From: JBBQYD01 sp942493075
Lineage (GTDB): Bacteria; Verrucomicrobiota; Verrucomicrobiia; Limisphaerales; UBA8199
DNA: 64,000 nucleotides
Assembly (NCBI GenBank): GCA_942493075.1
Contig: OW818681.1
Coordinates: forward strand, 558,001-622,000
Direction of reading: 5' to 3'
A program made the translations under genes and the position numbers. The notes beneath the pieces were generated by a model. It did no database searches, was not told where the DNA came from, and was given only the letters and a program-made list of their open reading frames with translations. This document shows positions 41,576 through 50,745 of the stretch, piece after piece; position 1 is the first letter of the stretch; each line of letters starts with the position of its first letter.

Positions 41576-42366
41576 GACGGCATGGGAGGATGCTTAGTCT
41601 TGGTCTAAAATCAAAGCCGGATGTTGACGGGGTGTGGCTGAAGGTGGGTGAGCAACGCGGGAACAAAGAACTGCAAAGTTCAAAAGTTTTCGATCTCACA
41701 TCACACGTATCCTGTAGGGAAAATTGACTTGGCACGAAAAGGCTGTAGAGGACTACAGCACTCCACGACCGCAAGCGGACTTCGCCCGGATTCGTGAATT
41801 CCTAAGTTCAAACACTCAGCATGGCAACACCTCAGCCCACCAAGTTGGGCACTAGCTGTGCGGAAAACGCTACGCGTCCTGGCGGCGTGAAGCCTGCGAA
41901 GCGCCGCTTTTTCGCTGGACGGCAGGGATGTCACACGAAGATACAAAGACCACGAAGAAGAGCAGGGTATTGATGGGTAGGGCGAGCCTCGCCGAGGCCG
42001 CCGACAACACAAGAGGGGAAGTCTTCTGATGCCACCGTCATTAGCCAAACGGTCGGATAACTGCGATTTCCTTTGCACTTCAGTACTGTCGGTAGCCTCC
42101 AATTCCTAAAAGGAATCGCATCGTGACCATGGACCTTATAGGTTATTCGTATGTCCATACCAACGTGCAGCATGGCCGTGCTTAATTTGATGCGCCGCAA
42201 GGCTGCTCGTTCGGTAGACTGGCTCCTGTTGGTGACGTGCGTATCGTTTGGAGAGCTTAGCCTGACTTTCGCATTGCGGAGGTTGGGCGGGTTTCCCGCT
42301 GGAAAGATTCGTGTTGTATCCAACCAACAGGCACGGAGGTGTGGGCATGCAAACCAAAGGTAAAGC
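41576..42366. other. repeat region and 5' flank of the IS110 element
   Basis: No gene supported. Holds the GCTGTAGAGGACTACAGC palindrome (41742-41759), an AACGCTACGCGT..GCGGCGTGAAGCC element (41870-41915), and a left terminal repeat CAGTACTGTCGGTAGCC (42082-42098) of the MITE-like element interrupted by IS110. The 42110-42366 stretch just before the transposase should contain the IS end and, by analogy with IS110 elements, the bridge RNA gene. Confidence 0.5.
41742..41759. repeat. GCTGTAGAGGACTACAGC palindrome (dispersed family)
   Basis: An 18-bp palindromic unit followed by CACTCCACGACCGCAAGCGG. Other copies are at 15495-15520 (with internal duplication), 16703-16720, 18134-18151 and 58014-58031, always followed by a similar CTCCA-GACGCAAGCG segment. 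Confidence 0.9.
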
Positions 42367-43740
42367 ATGAATAGTCTTCCTGTTCTCAATCCGAAAGCCG
42401 CTGCTATTGACGTGGGCAGTGAGCAAATGCATGTATCAGTTGCTGGCGGGCCGCCCAAGGTGTTTGGCTCGACCACCACCGAGTTGCACGCATTGCGCGA
42501 CTACCTGCTGGAACAAGGGGTCAACACAGTGGCGATGGAAGCGACCGGAATTTATTGGCTTTGTCCGTATGAGGTGCTGGAAAAAGCCGGTCTCAATCCG
42601 ATCATGGTGAACGGGAAGTACGTTCGCAACCTGCCAGGACGCAAGACCGACATGAGTGATTGTCAATGGCAGGCGACCTTGCATGCGCACGGGTTGCTCA
42701 GGGCGGGGTTTGTTCCGCCCGATCATATCCGGCGTTTGCAGGATTATTTGCGTTTGCGCGCCGATCACATCTCCAGTTGCGCCACGAGCGAGCAGCATAT
42801 GCAGAAAGCACTGGAGCGAATGAACATCAAGATTCATGACGTGATCAGCGATCTGACCGGAGTGAGTGGATTAAAGATGGTGAGAGCTATTCTTGAGGGA
42901 GAGCGCGATCCGGAGAAACTGCTGGCATTGTGCGACCCGACGATCCAGAAGAAGAAAGCCAAGCGTGTGTGCGAAGCGCTGCGAGGGACGTGGAAGCAAG
43001 AGCACCTCTTTGCCCTGCGCCAAGCCTTGGCAGCCTGGGAGTTTTATCGCGCCCGAATTGCCGAATGCGATCAGGCTCTGGAAGAAGTGCTCAAGAAAAT
43101 GACGGAGCACAAGGCCGATCCCCCTGGGGAGTTGCCCAAGTCGGACCGAAAGAACAAGAGCAACACTCCGCAGATAGATGGGTTGCTGAAGTTGCTCTGG
43201 AAACTCTGTGACGGCAAGGATGCGACAAAGCTGCCCGGGATAACTGAGCACACACTGCTACGGTTGGTTTCGGAGGTTGGAACCGACCTCAAAGAGCATT
43301 GGGAGAACGAAAAGAGGTTTACCTCGTGGCTGGGGCTGGCTCCCGGGACCCATCAGAGCGGCAAGCGGCGCAGATCGGAGAAGCGATCAACCAACAAAGC
43401 AGGCCGACTCTTATGTGTGATTGCCCGAGCGGTGGGCAAGACAAATGATCGAGCCTTGGGAGGGTTCTATCGAAGAATCCGAAGCCGCAGCGGCGGCCTG
43501 GTAGCAAGCAGGGCACTGGCTCGCAAGCTTGGAGCAATGTTCTGGAGAGTGATGGTCCACGGATTAGCTTACGTGGAGCATGGTCTGGCCAAGTATGAGG
43601 AAAAAGTACTGCAGACCGAACATACGACATTAGCCCGCCGGGCCAGGAGACTTGGACTAACACTAGCCCCTATGCAAAACCCTATGAAAACCTAGCTTTG
43701 CCCTCCCAAAAATCCTGCCGTCGTTAGGCAGGTCCATGGA
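42100..43740 (+). mobile_element. IS110-family insertion sequence (approximate limits)
   Basis: The transposase ORF and its flanks lie inside the interrupted palindromic element described at 42082-43855, which sets the outer limits. IS110 elements lack long terminal inverted repeats, so exact ends cannot be read. No second copy is present in the window for comparison. Confidence 0.7.
42367..43695 (+). CDS. IS110-family transposase (DEDD recombinase)
   Basis: The 442-residue protein carries the RuvC-like N-terminal acidic residues (AAIDVGSEQMHVSVAG, VAMEATGIYWLCPYEVL, GRKTDMSDCQWQATLHAHG) and a helical middle. Its C-terminal Transposase_20-type domain has KLPGITEHTLLRLVSEVGTD, RFTSWLGLAPGTHQSGKRRR, and VARRARRLG-like basic end residues. 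IS110 enzymes recombine circular intermediates into targets chosen by a bridge RNA, often inside palindromic repeats, which fits its position. The frame is intact, so it may be active. Confidence 0.95.
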   Translation: MNSLPVLNPKAAAIDVGSEQMHVSVAGGPPKVFGSTTTELHALRDYLLEQGVNTVAMEATGIYWLCPYEVLEKAGLNPIMVNGKYVRNLPGRKTDMSDCQWQATLHAHGLLRAGFVPPDHIRRLQDYLRLRADHISSCATSEQHMQKALERMNIKIHDVISDLTGVSGLKMVRAILEGERDPEKLLALCDPTIQKKKAKRVCEALRGTWKQEHLFALRQALAAWEFYRARIAECDQALEEVLKKMTEHKADPPGELPKSDRKNKSNTPQIDGLLKLLWKLCDGKDATKLPGITEHTLLRLVSEVGTDLKEHWENEKRFTSWLGLAPGTHQSGKRRRSEKRSTNKAGRLLCVIARAVGKTNDRALGGFYRRIRSRSGGLVASRALARKLGAMFWRVMVHGLAYVEHGLAKYEEKVLQTEHTTLARRARRLGLTLAPMQNPMKT

Positions 43741-44202
43741 AAGAACAAATCCGAGTGAAAAATACTCCCGGTCCATCGGGTTGGCGCCAAGAAGCGCCAA
43801 CCCGATGGACCAGGGTGAAATCAAAGGGGTGCGGGGGCTACCCACAGTACGGAATTCGGTTCGGCTTGCATTCCTGGATTCGAACCACACACCCCGCACG
43901 AGAGGTGAAGTATCCTTTGAAACTGACAAATCCAATTCAGGACTTGTCCCCTGAGAGCGCCTTTTGGGACCTCGTCGAGGCGTCTGTGGTGTCGGGTATC
44001 ACCCCGGTCAGGGTCGCAGAGTCTTGCAGGCCCTCTTAAGAATGTTGGATTCCCTCGCGGGATGCTGACGCCGCAACATCAGGTCCGGTGGTGTCGCGCT
44101 TACGTGCTTAAGGTACCAGGGTCTTGTGGTGTAGGTCCGGTGTCCCATTTCGTTGTCCGTATCTGCTTTACATACACTTGCGGTTGTCTTTCACTGCGGC
44201 TC
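43696..44202. other. repeat region downstream of IS110
   Basis: No gene supported. Contains the hairpin at 43770-43811, the right end of the MITE-like element, GGGTATCACCCCGGTCAGGG repeat sequence (about 43998) and a partial GGTCCGGTGGTGTCGCGCT copy from the Rhs-locus repeat block (44080-44100). Confidence 0.55.
43770..43811. repeat. perfect 18-bp inverted repeat, 6-base loop
   Basis: GGTCCATCGGGTTGGCGC, loop CAAGAA, GCGCCAACCCGATGGACC. The apex GGTTGGCGC/GCGCCAACC matches the hairpin family seen at 15276, 16490, 17921 and 23490. Confidence 0.95.
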
Positions 44203-45876
44203 ATGCACATCCCAAATAGACGCGCGGGCCTGATAATCACCCTGCTGGGATTGGTTTTTCTCGCGGTATTCTTGGTGCGCGGATGTCGCAGCGGCACGGC
44301 TCCTAAGGCTTCGGTGCAGCTTGGCTCGACACATGCCAGCAGCCAAATGAGTTCCTCCAGCACGTCGTCATCTACAGACGGTGCCACCTTCACCCCTCAA
44401 CGCGCTCTCCTGGTTTATGACGATGCCAAAGATCCGCTGTTGAAGCGTGTGGCGTTACTGATGGCTGAGCAACTAACCAACGGCGGTTGTTTTCAGGAGG
44501 TAAGAATTGTGGGGAAAGCGCCCTGGATTCCGCAAGGCGAACGTGCACCCGATGTATTCATTCGCCTGGATTTGCCAAGCCTGGGTTCAAAAGGGGTAAT
44601 CATACGAACCACAAAGACCTCTGTTGAAGCCAGCTTCTCAACAGCACCCTGGTCCAGTAATCATCATTCAAGTGACTACGCAACAGCCCCTGTTGTGTCC
44701 TTTGCATGGCGCGGTTATCTCAACCTGGAAAGCACGTTTCAAGGGATAAGGACTGATGCGTATGGCGACATGACGAAGGCCATCTGCGGCAGCCTGACCA
44801 AGGCCATTTCAAACGAGGTTCAAGCCCTCAGCGCCAAGTTCCCGCCGATGCCGGAACTGCCATCGTGTTTCTATGGTCCGTATCGTCCTGTGGAGGATTT
44901 TGCGGCGTTGACCGCTGTGCGAGCGGAGCGAGGCTGCTCCTATCACGGCTTGTTCACTCACAACCAAACGTTTTGGCGTTTTACATCCAGCTCAAATGCT
45001 GCAGATCAGATACTGCATCTCATCCGTGAGTTTGAAAAAGCCGGATGGCGCTGCAAGGACACCTCGCTCACAAACACGACCTCCGAATATGCCCGTCTTG
45101 GAAAGGATGCAAGTAGGCTTGAGATTTTCCGCGTTCCTGCCGGCGGCGAGGCTTTTCATGGACCTTCGCAAACCATGTCCGAGTTTGTCGTGCATTACCG
45201 GGAGCCTTTCTCACAAGAGGAGGTGACCAATGCTATCGATCAACTCTTTGCCACGGATCCTTCGGCTGAAAGTTTAGTGGCTTTCCGGCAAAGTTTCTCT
45301 GGTAGCCAGCAGGAGCGGTTTTATGAATTGATCAAGAAGTCGCCTGGAGTTCACCCGCAGGCCTGTGCCAACCTCGCCAGTCATTTCCTGTCGCTCAAGG
45401 ACACAAACTCCGCACTTAAGATGCTCCTGCGCGCGAAAGCCCTTTCTATTGCGGCGGACGATCCCACAGCCGTGCTCTCATCTATAGACTCTATTGCTAG
45501 GCAGATCTCGCCTCGCGAACCGCTCAAGCTGGAACTAACCAGCGACCTCTGCCGGGAGGCAGGGTTCCTCGAATTGACTAATGGCTTTAGTTCAATCGAA
45601 GCCGAGGTTCCCCTTGGCAAGCCTTTGCTTTTGTTTGGCGCCGCGACCGGAGGGCTCGAACGGATCGCCCTCACCATTCGGCTCGGACAGAATGGGAACC
45701 ATCCTTGGAGCCTTACCAGGGCGCAGGAGAATTTCCGATCGCGCAGCTCTGGAACCTGGACAGCAGGGGGTCCGCTCCGGCAGACCTTCAGTTCGGACGG
45801 TAAAACCATCAATGTGGCCACCGACTTTTTACCCGGCACGAACCGGATGCGATCCGTGGTTAAACCCGGGAATTAG
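44203..45876 (+). CDS. membrane-anchored protein of unknown function
   Basis: The ATG at 44203 gives 557 residues: a short basic start and one membrane helix (AGLIITLLGLVFLAVFLV), then a Ser/Thr-rich linker (SSQMSSSSTSSSTDG) and a large soluble part. Around residues 80-330 it is mixed alpha/beta (ALLVYDDAKDPLLKRVALLM, CFYGPYRPVEDFAALTAVRA). Around 390-480 it is helical, with TPR-like pairs (SLVAFRQSFSGSQQERFYEL, CANLASHFLSLKDTNSALKM). No family recognised. The longer upstream frame lacks a better start. Confidence 0.65.
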   Translation: MHIPNRRAGLIITLLGLVFLAVFLVRGCRSGTAPKASVQLGSTHASSQMSSSSTSSSTDGATFTPQRALLVYDDAKDPLLKRVALLMAEQLTNGGCFQEVRIVGKAPWIPQGERAPDVFIRLDLPSLGSKGVIIRTTKTSVEASFSTAPWSSNHHSSDYATAPVVSFAWRGYLNLESTFQGIRTDAYGDMTKAICGSLTKAISNEVQALSAKFPPMPELPSCFYGPYRPVEDFAALTAVRAERGCSYHGLFTHNQTFWRFTSSSNAADQILHLIREFEKAGWRCKDTSLTNTTSEYARLGKDASRLEIFRVPAGGEAFHGPSQTMSEFVVHYREPFSQEEVTNAIDQLFATDPSAESLVAFRQSFSGSQQERFYELIKKSPGVHPQACANLASHFLSLKDTNSALKMLLRAKALSIAADDPTAVLSSIDSIARQISPREPLKLELTSDLCREAGFLELTNGFSSIEAEVPLGKPLLLFGAATGGLERIALTIRLGQNGNHPWSLTRAQENFRSRSSGTWTAGGPLRQTFSSDGKTINVATDFLPGTNRMRSVVKPGN

Positions 45877-46117
45877 ACCGAGTTCCTGTTGTTTGTCGAG
45901 GTTCACCTGGTGCGCGGGAGCGTCTCCTGTGCAACTGGTTCCGTAACAAGCTTCCTTTTTACACCTTTTATAGCTGCAAGTTCAGCTTGTGTTTTCTAGA
46001 GGATGAGGCAGAATAATCGGCTCTTCTCCCGGGCGGAGGTACCGCCCGCGCAGACCCGGTGGTTACAAATCCGGCTTTGATGACACCCTGAACGGGTGGC
46101 GGGAAGCGTTGACTTAT

Positions 46118-47950
46118 ATGCAGCACATTCGAAATATTGCGATTATTGCCCACGTCGATCATGGGAAGACGACGTTGGTTGATTGTTTGTTGAAACAGTC
46201 GGGCACCTTCCGTGCCAACCAGGCCGAATCCCAGGAAGAGCGTTTGATGGACTCCATGGACCTCGAGCGCGAGAAGGGCATCACCATCCGGGCCAAGAAC
46301 GCAGCTTTCAAATACAAGGATTACCACGTCAACATCGTTGACACTCCCGGTCACGCCGACTTCGGCGGCGAGGTGGAGCGTATCATGAACATGATCGACG
46401 GCGTGCTGTTGGTCGTTGATTCCGTTGACGGCCCCCAGGCGCAAACGCGCTTCGTATTGCGCAAGGCCCTGGAAGCGGGTGCCAAGCCGATCGTTGTCAT
46501 CAACAAAATCGACCGTGACAATGCGACACCCCACAAGGTGTTGGACGCCGTTTTCGATCTGTTCGTCTCGTTGCACGCAACAGATGAGCAATTGGATTTC
46601 CCAGTGGTTTATGCCAGCGCCAAGGCTGGATATGCGAAGCACAAAATGGAAGATCTGTGCGACACAATGGAGCCCCTGTTTGATGCGATCATCAAGCAGA
46701 TTCCTCCGCCGCGCGCGCATGCCGGTGAAGGCTTCAAAATGCTGGTAGCCAACCTCGATTATTCCGATTACCTCGGGCGAATCGCCCTGGGCAAGATCGT
46801 GTGTGGCAAGGTGAAGGTAGGGGATCAATCCGTGTGTATCCATGGAGATGGAACCAAGGAGTTATCCAAGATTACTGCCATTTACCATTTTGAGGGAATG
46901 AAGCGCATCGAAGTGCCGGAAGCGCACGCGGGCGACATCATAGGACTCACCGGTTTCGAAGGGGTGTTCATCGGAGAAACGATCACCGATTCCCCCGACC
47001 GCACACCCTTGCCCTTCGTGCCGATTGATCCGCCTACCATTCAAATGCAGTTCGCCGTAAACGACGGGCCGCTCGCAGGCATGGATGGGAAACTCGTTAC
47101 TGCACGTCATATCTGGGAACGGTTGGTTAAGGAAATCCGCACCAACGTAGCTCTGCGCATTCAGCAAACTGAGGTTCCGAACATTTTCAACGTCAGCGGG
47201 CGCGGCGAAATGCAGATTGCAATTTTAGTGGAGCAGATGCGCCGCGAAGGTCACGAAGTGCTGGTTTCCCGTCCGGAAGTCATCTATCGCAAGGACGCCG
47301 AAGGCAATTTGATGGAGCCCATCGAAAAGCTGTTCCTCGAAATCCCCAAGGAAGCCATGGGCGACGTGATGCAGAACCTGGCGAACCGCAAGGGCGACAT
47401 CACGGCGATGAATCATCACGGAAATGACATCAGCATCGAAGCGCTGATTCCCACCCGCGGCTTAATCGGGTTTGAGACCGATTTGGTCAATCAGACGCGC
47501 GGCCTGGGCGTTATGAGCCATTTGTTCCATGAATACGGCGCGGATCGCGGCGAGATCATCGCCCGCAAGAACGGGTCGCTGGTTAGCATGGAGAGTGGCG
47601 AAGCAATGGCCTACGCCCTCAACATGATCCAGGAGCGCGGCCGTCTGATGGTGGCTCCGGGTGAAGCCATCTACGAGGGAATGATTGTGGGCGAGAACGC
47701 CCGCGAAAACGACATTCCCGTGAACCCGTGCAAAGCCAAGAAACTGACGAACATGCGTTCGCAAGGTGACGGAAAAGGAATCCAGTTGAACCCTCCGCTG
47801 AAGATGTCACTTGAACGTGCTTTGGAGTACATCGGCTCCGATGAATACGTGGAGGCAACTCCCAAGAACCTCCGGTTGCGCAAGAAGATCCTGGATGAGA
47901 ACCAACGCAAACGCGCCTCTCAGAACCGGGTGCGAGTCATTGCGGAATGA
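46118..47950 (+). CDS. typA: ribosome-associated GTPase TypA/BipA
   Basis: The 610-residue translational GTPase of normal length has the G motifs AHVDHGKTTLVDCLLKQSG, DTPGHADFGGEVERIMNMID, VINKIDRD and SAKAGYAKHKME. The EF-G-like domains and the BipA C-terminal domain follow (NVSGRGEMQIAILVEQMRR, IPTRGLIGFETDLVNQTRGL, GERENDI-type loop GENARENDIPVNPCKAKKL). It acts on the 50S subunit in ribosome assembly and stress adaptation. The ATG at 46118 is preferred to the TTG at 46109. Confidence 0.96.
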   Translation: MQHIRNIAIIAHVDHGKTTLVDCLLKQSGTFRANQAESQEERLMDSMDLEREKGITIRAKNAAFKYKDYHVNIVDTPGHADFGGEVERIMNMIDGVLLVVDSVDGPQAQTRFVLRKALEAGAKPIVVINKIDRDNATPHKVLDAVFDLFVSLHATDEQLDFPVVYASAKAGYAKHKMEDLCDTMEPLFDAIIKQIPPPRAHAGEGFKMLVANLDYSDYLGRIALGKIVCGKVKVGDQSVCIHGDGTKELSKITAIYHFEGMKRIEVPEAHAGDIIGLTGFEGVFIGETITDSPDRTPLPFVPIDPPTIQMQFAVNDGPLAGMDGKLVTARHIWERLVKEIRTNVALRIQQTEVPNIFNVSGRGEMQIAILVEQMRREGHEVLVSRPEVIYRKDAEGNLMEPIEKLFLEIPKEAMGDVMQNLANRKGDITAMNHHGNDISIEALIPTRGLIGFETDLVNQTRGLGVMSHLFHEYGADRGEIIARKNGSLVSMESGEAMAYALNMIQERGRLMVAPGEAIYEGMIVGENARENDIPVNPCKAKKLTNMRSQGDGKGIQLNPPLKMSLERALEYIGSDEYVEATPKNLRLRKKILDENQRKRASQNRVRVIAE

Positions 47951-47970
47951 AAAAGCCCGCCTGAGCGGGC
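47951..47970 (-). terminator. terminator of the minus-strand gene at 48056
   Basis: Read on the minus strand: GCCCGC-TCAG-GCGGGC followed by TTTTT. Its last bases touch the typA stop codon. On the plus strand the A-rich side precedes the hairpin, so it does not serve typA well. Confidence 0.7.
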
Positions 47971-48005
47971 CAATAAATACCAACATTTGAGCGGCCTTAC
48001 CGCTC

Positions 48006-48045
48006 CACCACGCGTCCTCCTTCATGGGTGGGCGCGTGGTGCTTT
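48006..48045 (+). terminator. hairpin likely ending the typA transcript
   Basis: CACCACGCG (48006-48014) pairs with CGCGTGGTG (48033-48041), followed by a short CTTTAAG. The T-tract is weak. Confidence 0.45.
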
Positions 48046-48055
48046 AAGAGAGAGA

Positions 48056-48334
48056 CTACCGGGCTACACCAGTCCCTTCGCAGGCGGGACAAGCAGGCGC
48101 TGCGTGCAGGATGCAGTGATACATATAGTCTTTGAGCTTGGCACGGCGCATCTTCAACTCCTCAATCTCCTGGTCTGACGCGAAATCGATTTCCTCTTCA
48201 ATCCGGTACACAGCGTCGTCCAGGCGGTGGTATTCGTCGAACATGTTGCGAAAATGATCATCCGTGTTTTTCAGACGGCGGATCACTTCGCGGTGCTCGG
48301 GGAACTCTTTCAGGATAGGATGATGGAGGTCCAT
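48056..48334 (-). CDS. DUF465 (YdcH-like) coiled-coil protein with CxxC tail
   Basis: The 92-residue protein has the two-helix DUF465/YdcH form (LHHPILKEFPEHREVIRRLK, HFRNMFDEYHRLDDAVYRIE, IEELKMRRAKLKDYMYHCIL). An unusual C-terminal addition APACPACEGTGVAR carries a CPAC pair that could bind zinc. The family's role is unknown. It has its own terminator at 47951-47970. Confidence 0.85.
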   Translation of the reverse strand: MDLHHPILKEFPEHREVIRRLKNTDDHFRNMFDEYHRLDDAVYRIEEEIDFASDQEIEELKMRRAKLKDYMYHCILHAAPACPACEGTGVAR

Positions 48335-48586
48335 TGGCTTAACTCCTGCCTTTCTTTTTGGGGTTCGTGCTCGCCGCGCGCAAACCGCCCAGGCAACAAA
48401 GCGCCTGAGGGTGTTGAGGTTGTGGTAAAAGACACTCTCGAAATAAGAGGACCGTTGCGCCGTGGAATCGGCTTGGGTCCAGCCGGGCTTTTCGCGTCTC
48501 TAGTGCCATGCGCGGTAGCCGCTTTTAGCGGCTATAAGTTATCTACTCGAAAAGCGAACTCCAGTAAAGAAAAGTTTTGCTGAAGG

Positions 48587-50605
48587 TTAAACTTTTTTCG
48601 CCGTCCGCCCCACAAAATCCATAGCCACCAGGCACACGTCATCATCGAATCGGCTGCCCTGCGCGAACTCCTTGATTTCCGTGAGCAGACGTTTGAGCAG
48701 TTGATTGGAAGGCAGGCCCATGTGCCGCGTGAGCGCTGCCTGAAGCTGGCCCTCCGTAAAGAGTTCTTCCTTCTGGTTGTGCACTTCTACCAACCCGTCA
48801 GTGAAGAGCAAGAGCAGGTCCCCGGGCGTCATGCAGATTTCTGACCACTCGTACTTGGCATCTTCAAACAAGCCCAACGCAGGGTAGTTTCTCCCGGCGT
48901 GATGTGTCATCAAACGCGTGGTCCCGCCGGACCGCTCAACAATCACCGGCTTGGGATGGCCTGCATTTGCCCAAACCACTTGGCCCGTGGCAGCATTGGC
49001 CACGAGGTAGAGTGCAGTCGTCAGCAACGGTGAGCCCGTATTCTTCAGGATCGCACAAAGATCAGCGTTCAGTTTCTCCAGGAACTTCCCCGGATCCAAT
49101 GCCACGGGCTTCAGCTCCTCTACCAACGCCCGGATCATCGCCGTGACCAGGGCTGACCTTATCCCATGGCCCGCCACATCGCATACGAACACGGAGGCCT
49201 CGGTTTCCGATAGCGCTGACACCGTGAAGAAATCTCCGCCCACCGTGCCAGCGGGCAGGTATTCGTGGTTAAATTGAATCGCGCTGATCTCGCTGCCAGA
49301 AGCCACAGGAAAGATGGGATACTGCTGGGGCAGCATGGCCAATTGAATCTCCTTGGCCATCTTGAGATCGTCTTCCATCTCGCGGTTCTTTTCCCGCAAC
49401 TGTTTTCGGCTGAGCGCCAATTGAGAGTTGGCTCGGCGGATCTTTTCGTCCGCCAGCTTCTGGGCAGTTATATCCCAAAAGATACCTTGCAGGCCGATCG
49501 GCTTGCCGTCCGCGCCGTATAAGGGCGTCTTCACCACCTGTACATAGACCTTCTTGTGGCCCGATGGCTGGTTTTCTTCGACCGTGTCGTAAGCCTTGCC
49601 GGTGCTGAGCACGGTTTGGTCATCGATCTGGTACTTCTTGGCCAGTTCCGGCGGAAAGAAGTCATAATCCGTCTTGCCGATGATCTCGTGCAGGGGGTGG
49701 CCCAGGGTCGAGCAGAACTGTTGATTGGCGAAAGTGAAGCGTCCTTCCAGGTCCTTTCGGAGAATATTCTGAGGGAGGTTGGTTACCAGCGAATGATAAA
49801 GCGCCTCGGAATTGCGCAGGTTCTCCTCCGCTTTTCTTCGGGAGGTGATGTCCTCCACAGTGCCTTCATAAAAAACAACCTGGCCCGTGGCATCGCGCAC
49901 AGCACGACAATTCTCCGAAATCCAGATCGTGCTGCCGTCTTTGCGGTATACCTGGGATTCAAACCCCGACAGCTCATCGCGCCGTTGCATTTCCGCGATG
50001 AACTCCTGACGCCGGTTTGGCTGCACATATAACGTGCGGCCGATGTCCACCAGGTCCGTCATCAACTCTTCTGGCGAGCTGTAACCGTAAATGCGAGCGA
50101 GGGCCATGTTGGCCATGAGGTAGCGGCCACCGACGGTTGTTTGAAAAATTCCTTCGATCAGGTGGTCGAAGACGCTGTGGTATTTCTGCTCCGCTGCCTG
50201 CAAAGCGCAGCCGGCCTGAAAGCTCTCGATCCCATAACGCAAGGAGCGCTCCAGCCAGATAGGGCTGAGCTGGGGCTTAACAAGGTAATCCTGCGCGCCG
50301 GCATGCACGCTCTCAAGAGCGAGCTCAGCATGATCCACCTGGCCAAGCACGATGACGGGTGAATTAGGAGCCTGTTCCCGCAACAATGCTACGTTGCCCA
50401 GGCCTGCGCCGTCCGGCAGGAAAAGGTCCATCAGTATAAGATCAAAATCCTTCCGCGAGGCCAGACGCGCCAGTCCACTCGTGAGGCTGGGCACCCACTC
50501 GCATGTCGCCTGGAGCTCGGGCGCTTGTCCCAGCATATCCTGCAGCTTGCGGCCTGTTCCCGCGTCCTTCTCCAGCAACAAAATTCTTAATCGATCCTGC
50601 GCCAT
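48587..50605 (-). CDS. response regulator-PAS-PAS-PP2C phosphatase
   Basis: The 672-residue protein has a receiver domain (residues 1-125; phospho-acceptor in DLILMDLFLPDG). Two PAS domains with PAC follow (about 140-270 and 280-400; YHSVFDHLIEGIFQTTVGG, YHSLVTNLPQNILRKDLEG), then a coiled coil with LSRKQLREKNREMEDDLKMA. The C-terminal SpoIIE/RsbU-type Ser/Thr phosphatase has the metal sites VGGDFFTVS, VCDVAGHGIRSALVTAMIRA, LYLVANAATGQ, LLLFTDGLVEV and RFDDDVCLVAM. It probably dephosphorylates an anti-anti-sigma protein in partner-switching signalling; no partner genes are adjacent. Confidence 0.92.
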   Translation of the reverse strand: MAQDRLRILLLEKDAGTGRKLQDMLGQAPELQATCEWVPSLTSGLARLASRKDFDLILMDLFLPDGAGLGNVALLREQAPNSPVIVLGQVDHAELALESVHAGAQDYLVKPQLSPIWLERSLRYGIESFQAGCALQAAEQKYHSVFDHLIEGIFQTTVGGRYLMANMALARIYGYSSPEELMTDLVDIGRTLYVQPNRRQEFIAEMQRRDELSGFESQVYRKDGSTIWISENCRAVRDATGQVVFYEGTVEDITSRRKAEENLRNSEALYHSLVTNLPQNILRKDLEGRFTFANQQFCSTLGHPLHEIIGKTDYDFFPPELAKKYQIDDQTVLSTGKAYDTVEENQPSGHKKVYVQVVKTPLYGADGKPIGLQGIFWDITAQKLADEKIRRANSQLALSRKQLREKNREMEDDLKMAKEIQLAMLPQQYPIFPVASGSEISAIQFNHEYLPAGTVGGDFFTVSALSETEASVFVCDVAGHGIRSALVTAMIRALVEELKPVALDPGKFLEKLNADLCAILKNTGSPLLTTALYLVANAATGQVVWANAGHPKPVIVERSGGTTRLMTHHAGRNYPALGLFEDAKYEWSEICMTPGDLLLLFTDGLVEVHNQKEELFTEGQLQAALTRHMGLPSNQLLKRLLTEIKEFAQGSRFDDDVCLVAMDFVGRTAKKV

Positions 50606-50745
50606 ATGGCTGTGTCCGGAACGCCCCTCAACCTGCGCCCGGTGTTGAGGTTCAGCATGACAGTATTACGCAACCGCGGCAAGACTCTTAGCTCTTTTCA
50701 TCCACCCGTTTATGTCGTAACGTGCGCAGCGGTTTAATAAGCCAA

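Larger units (their letters stand above)
42082..43855. repeat. MITE-like palindromic element interrupted by IS110
   Basis: The left end CAGTACTGTCGGTAGCC (42082-42098) is the imperfect complement of the right end GGCTACCCACAGTACGG (about 43837-43853). The same ends, as a perfect 17-bp pair, bound the 127-bp element at 58379-58505, which has a central hairpin like the one here at 43770-43811. The IS110 lies between the left end and that central hairpin. Confidence 0.65.

Noticed and set aside
41931..42479. 182-codon minus-strand frame overlapping the IS110 start
   Set aside because: It is antisense to the transposase N-terminus and repeat DNA; no recognisable protein features.
43868..43890. 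GGATTCGAACCA on the plus strand, like a reversed tRNA T-arm
   Set aside because: The T-stem does not pair beyond three bases and no acceptor, D- or anticodon arm can be built around it.
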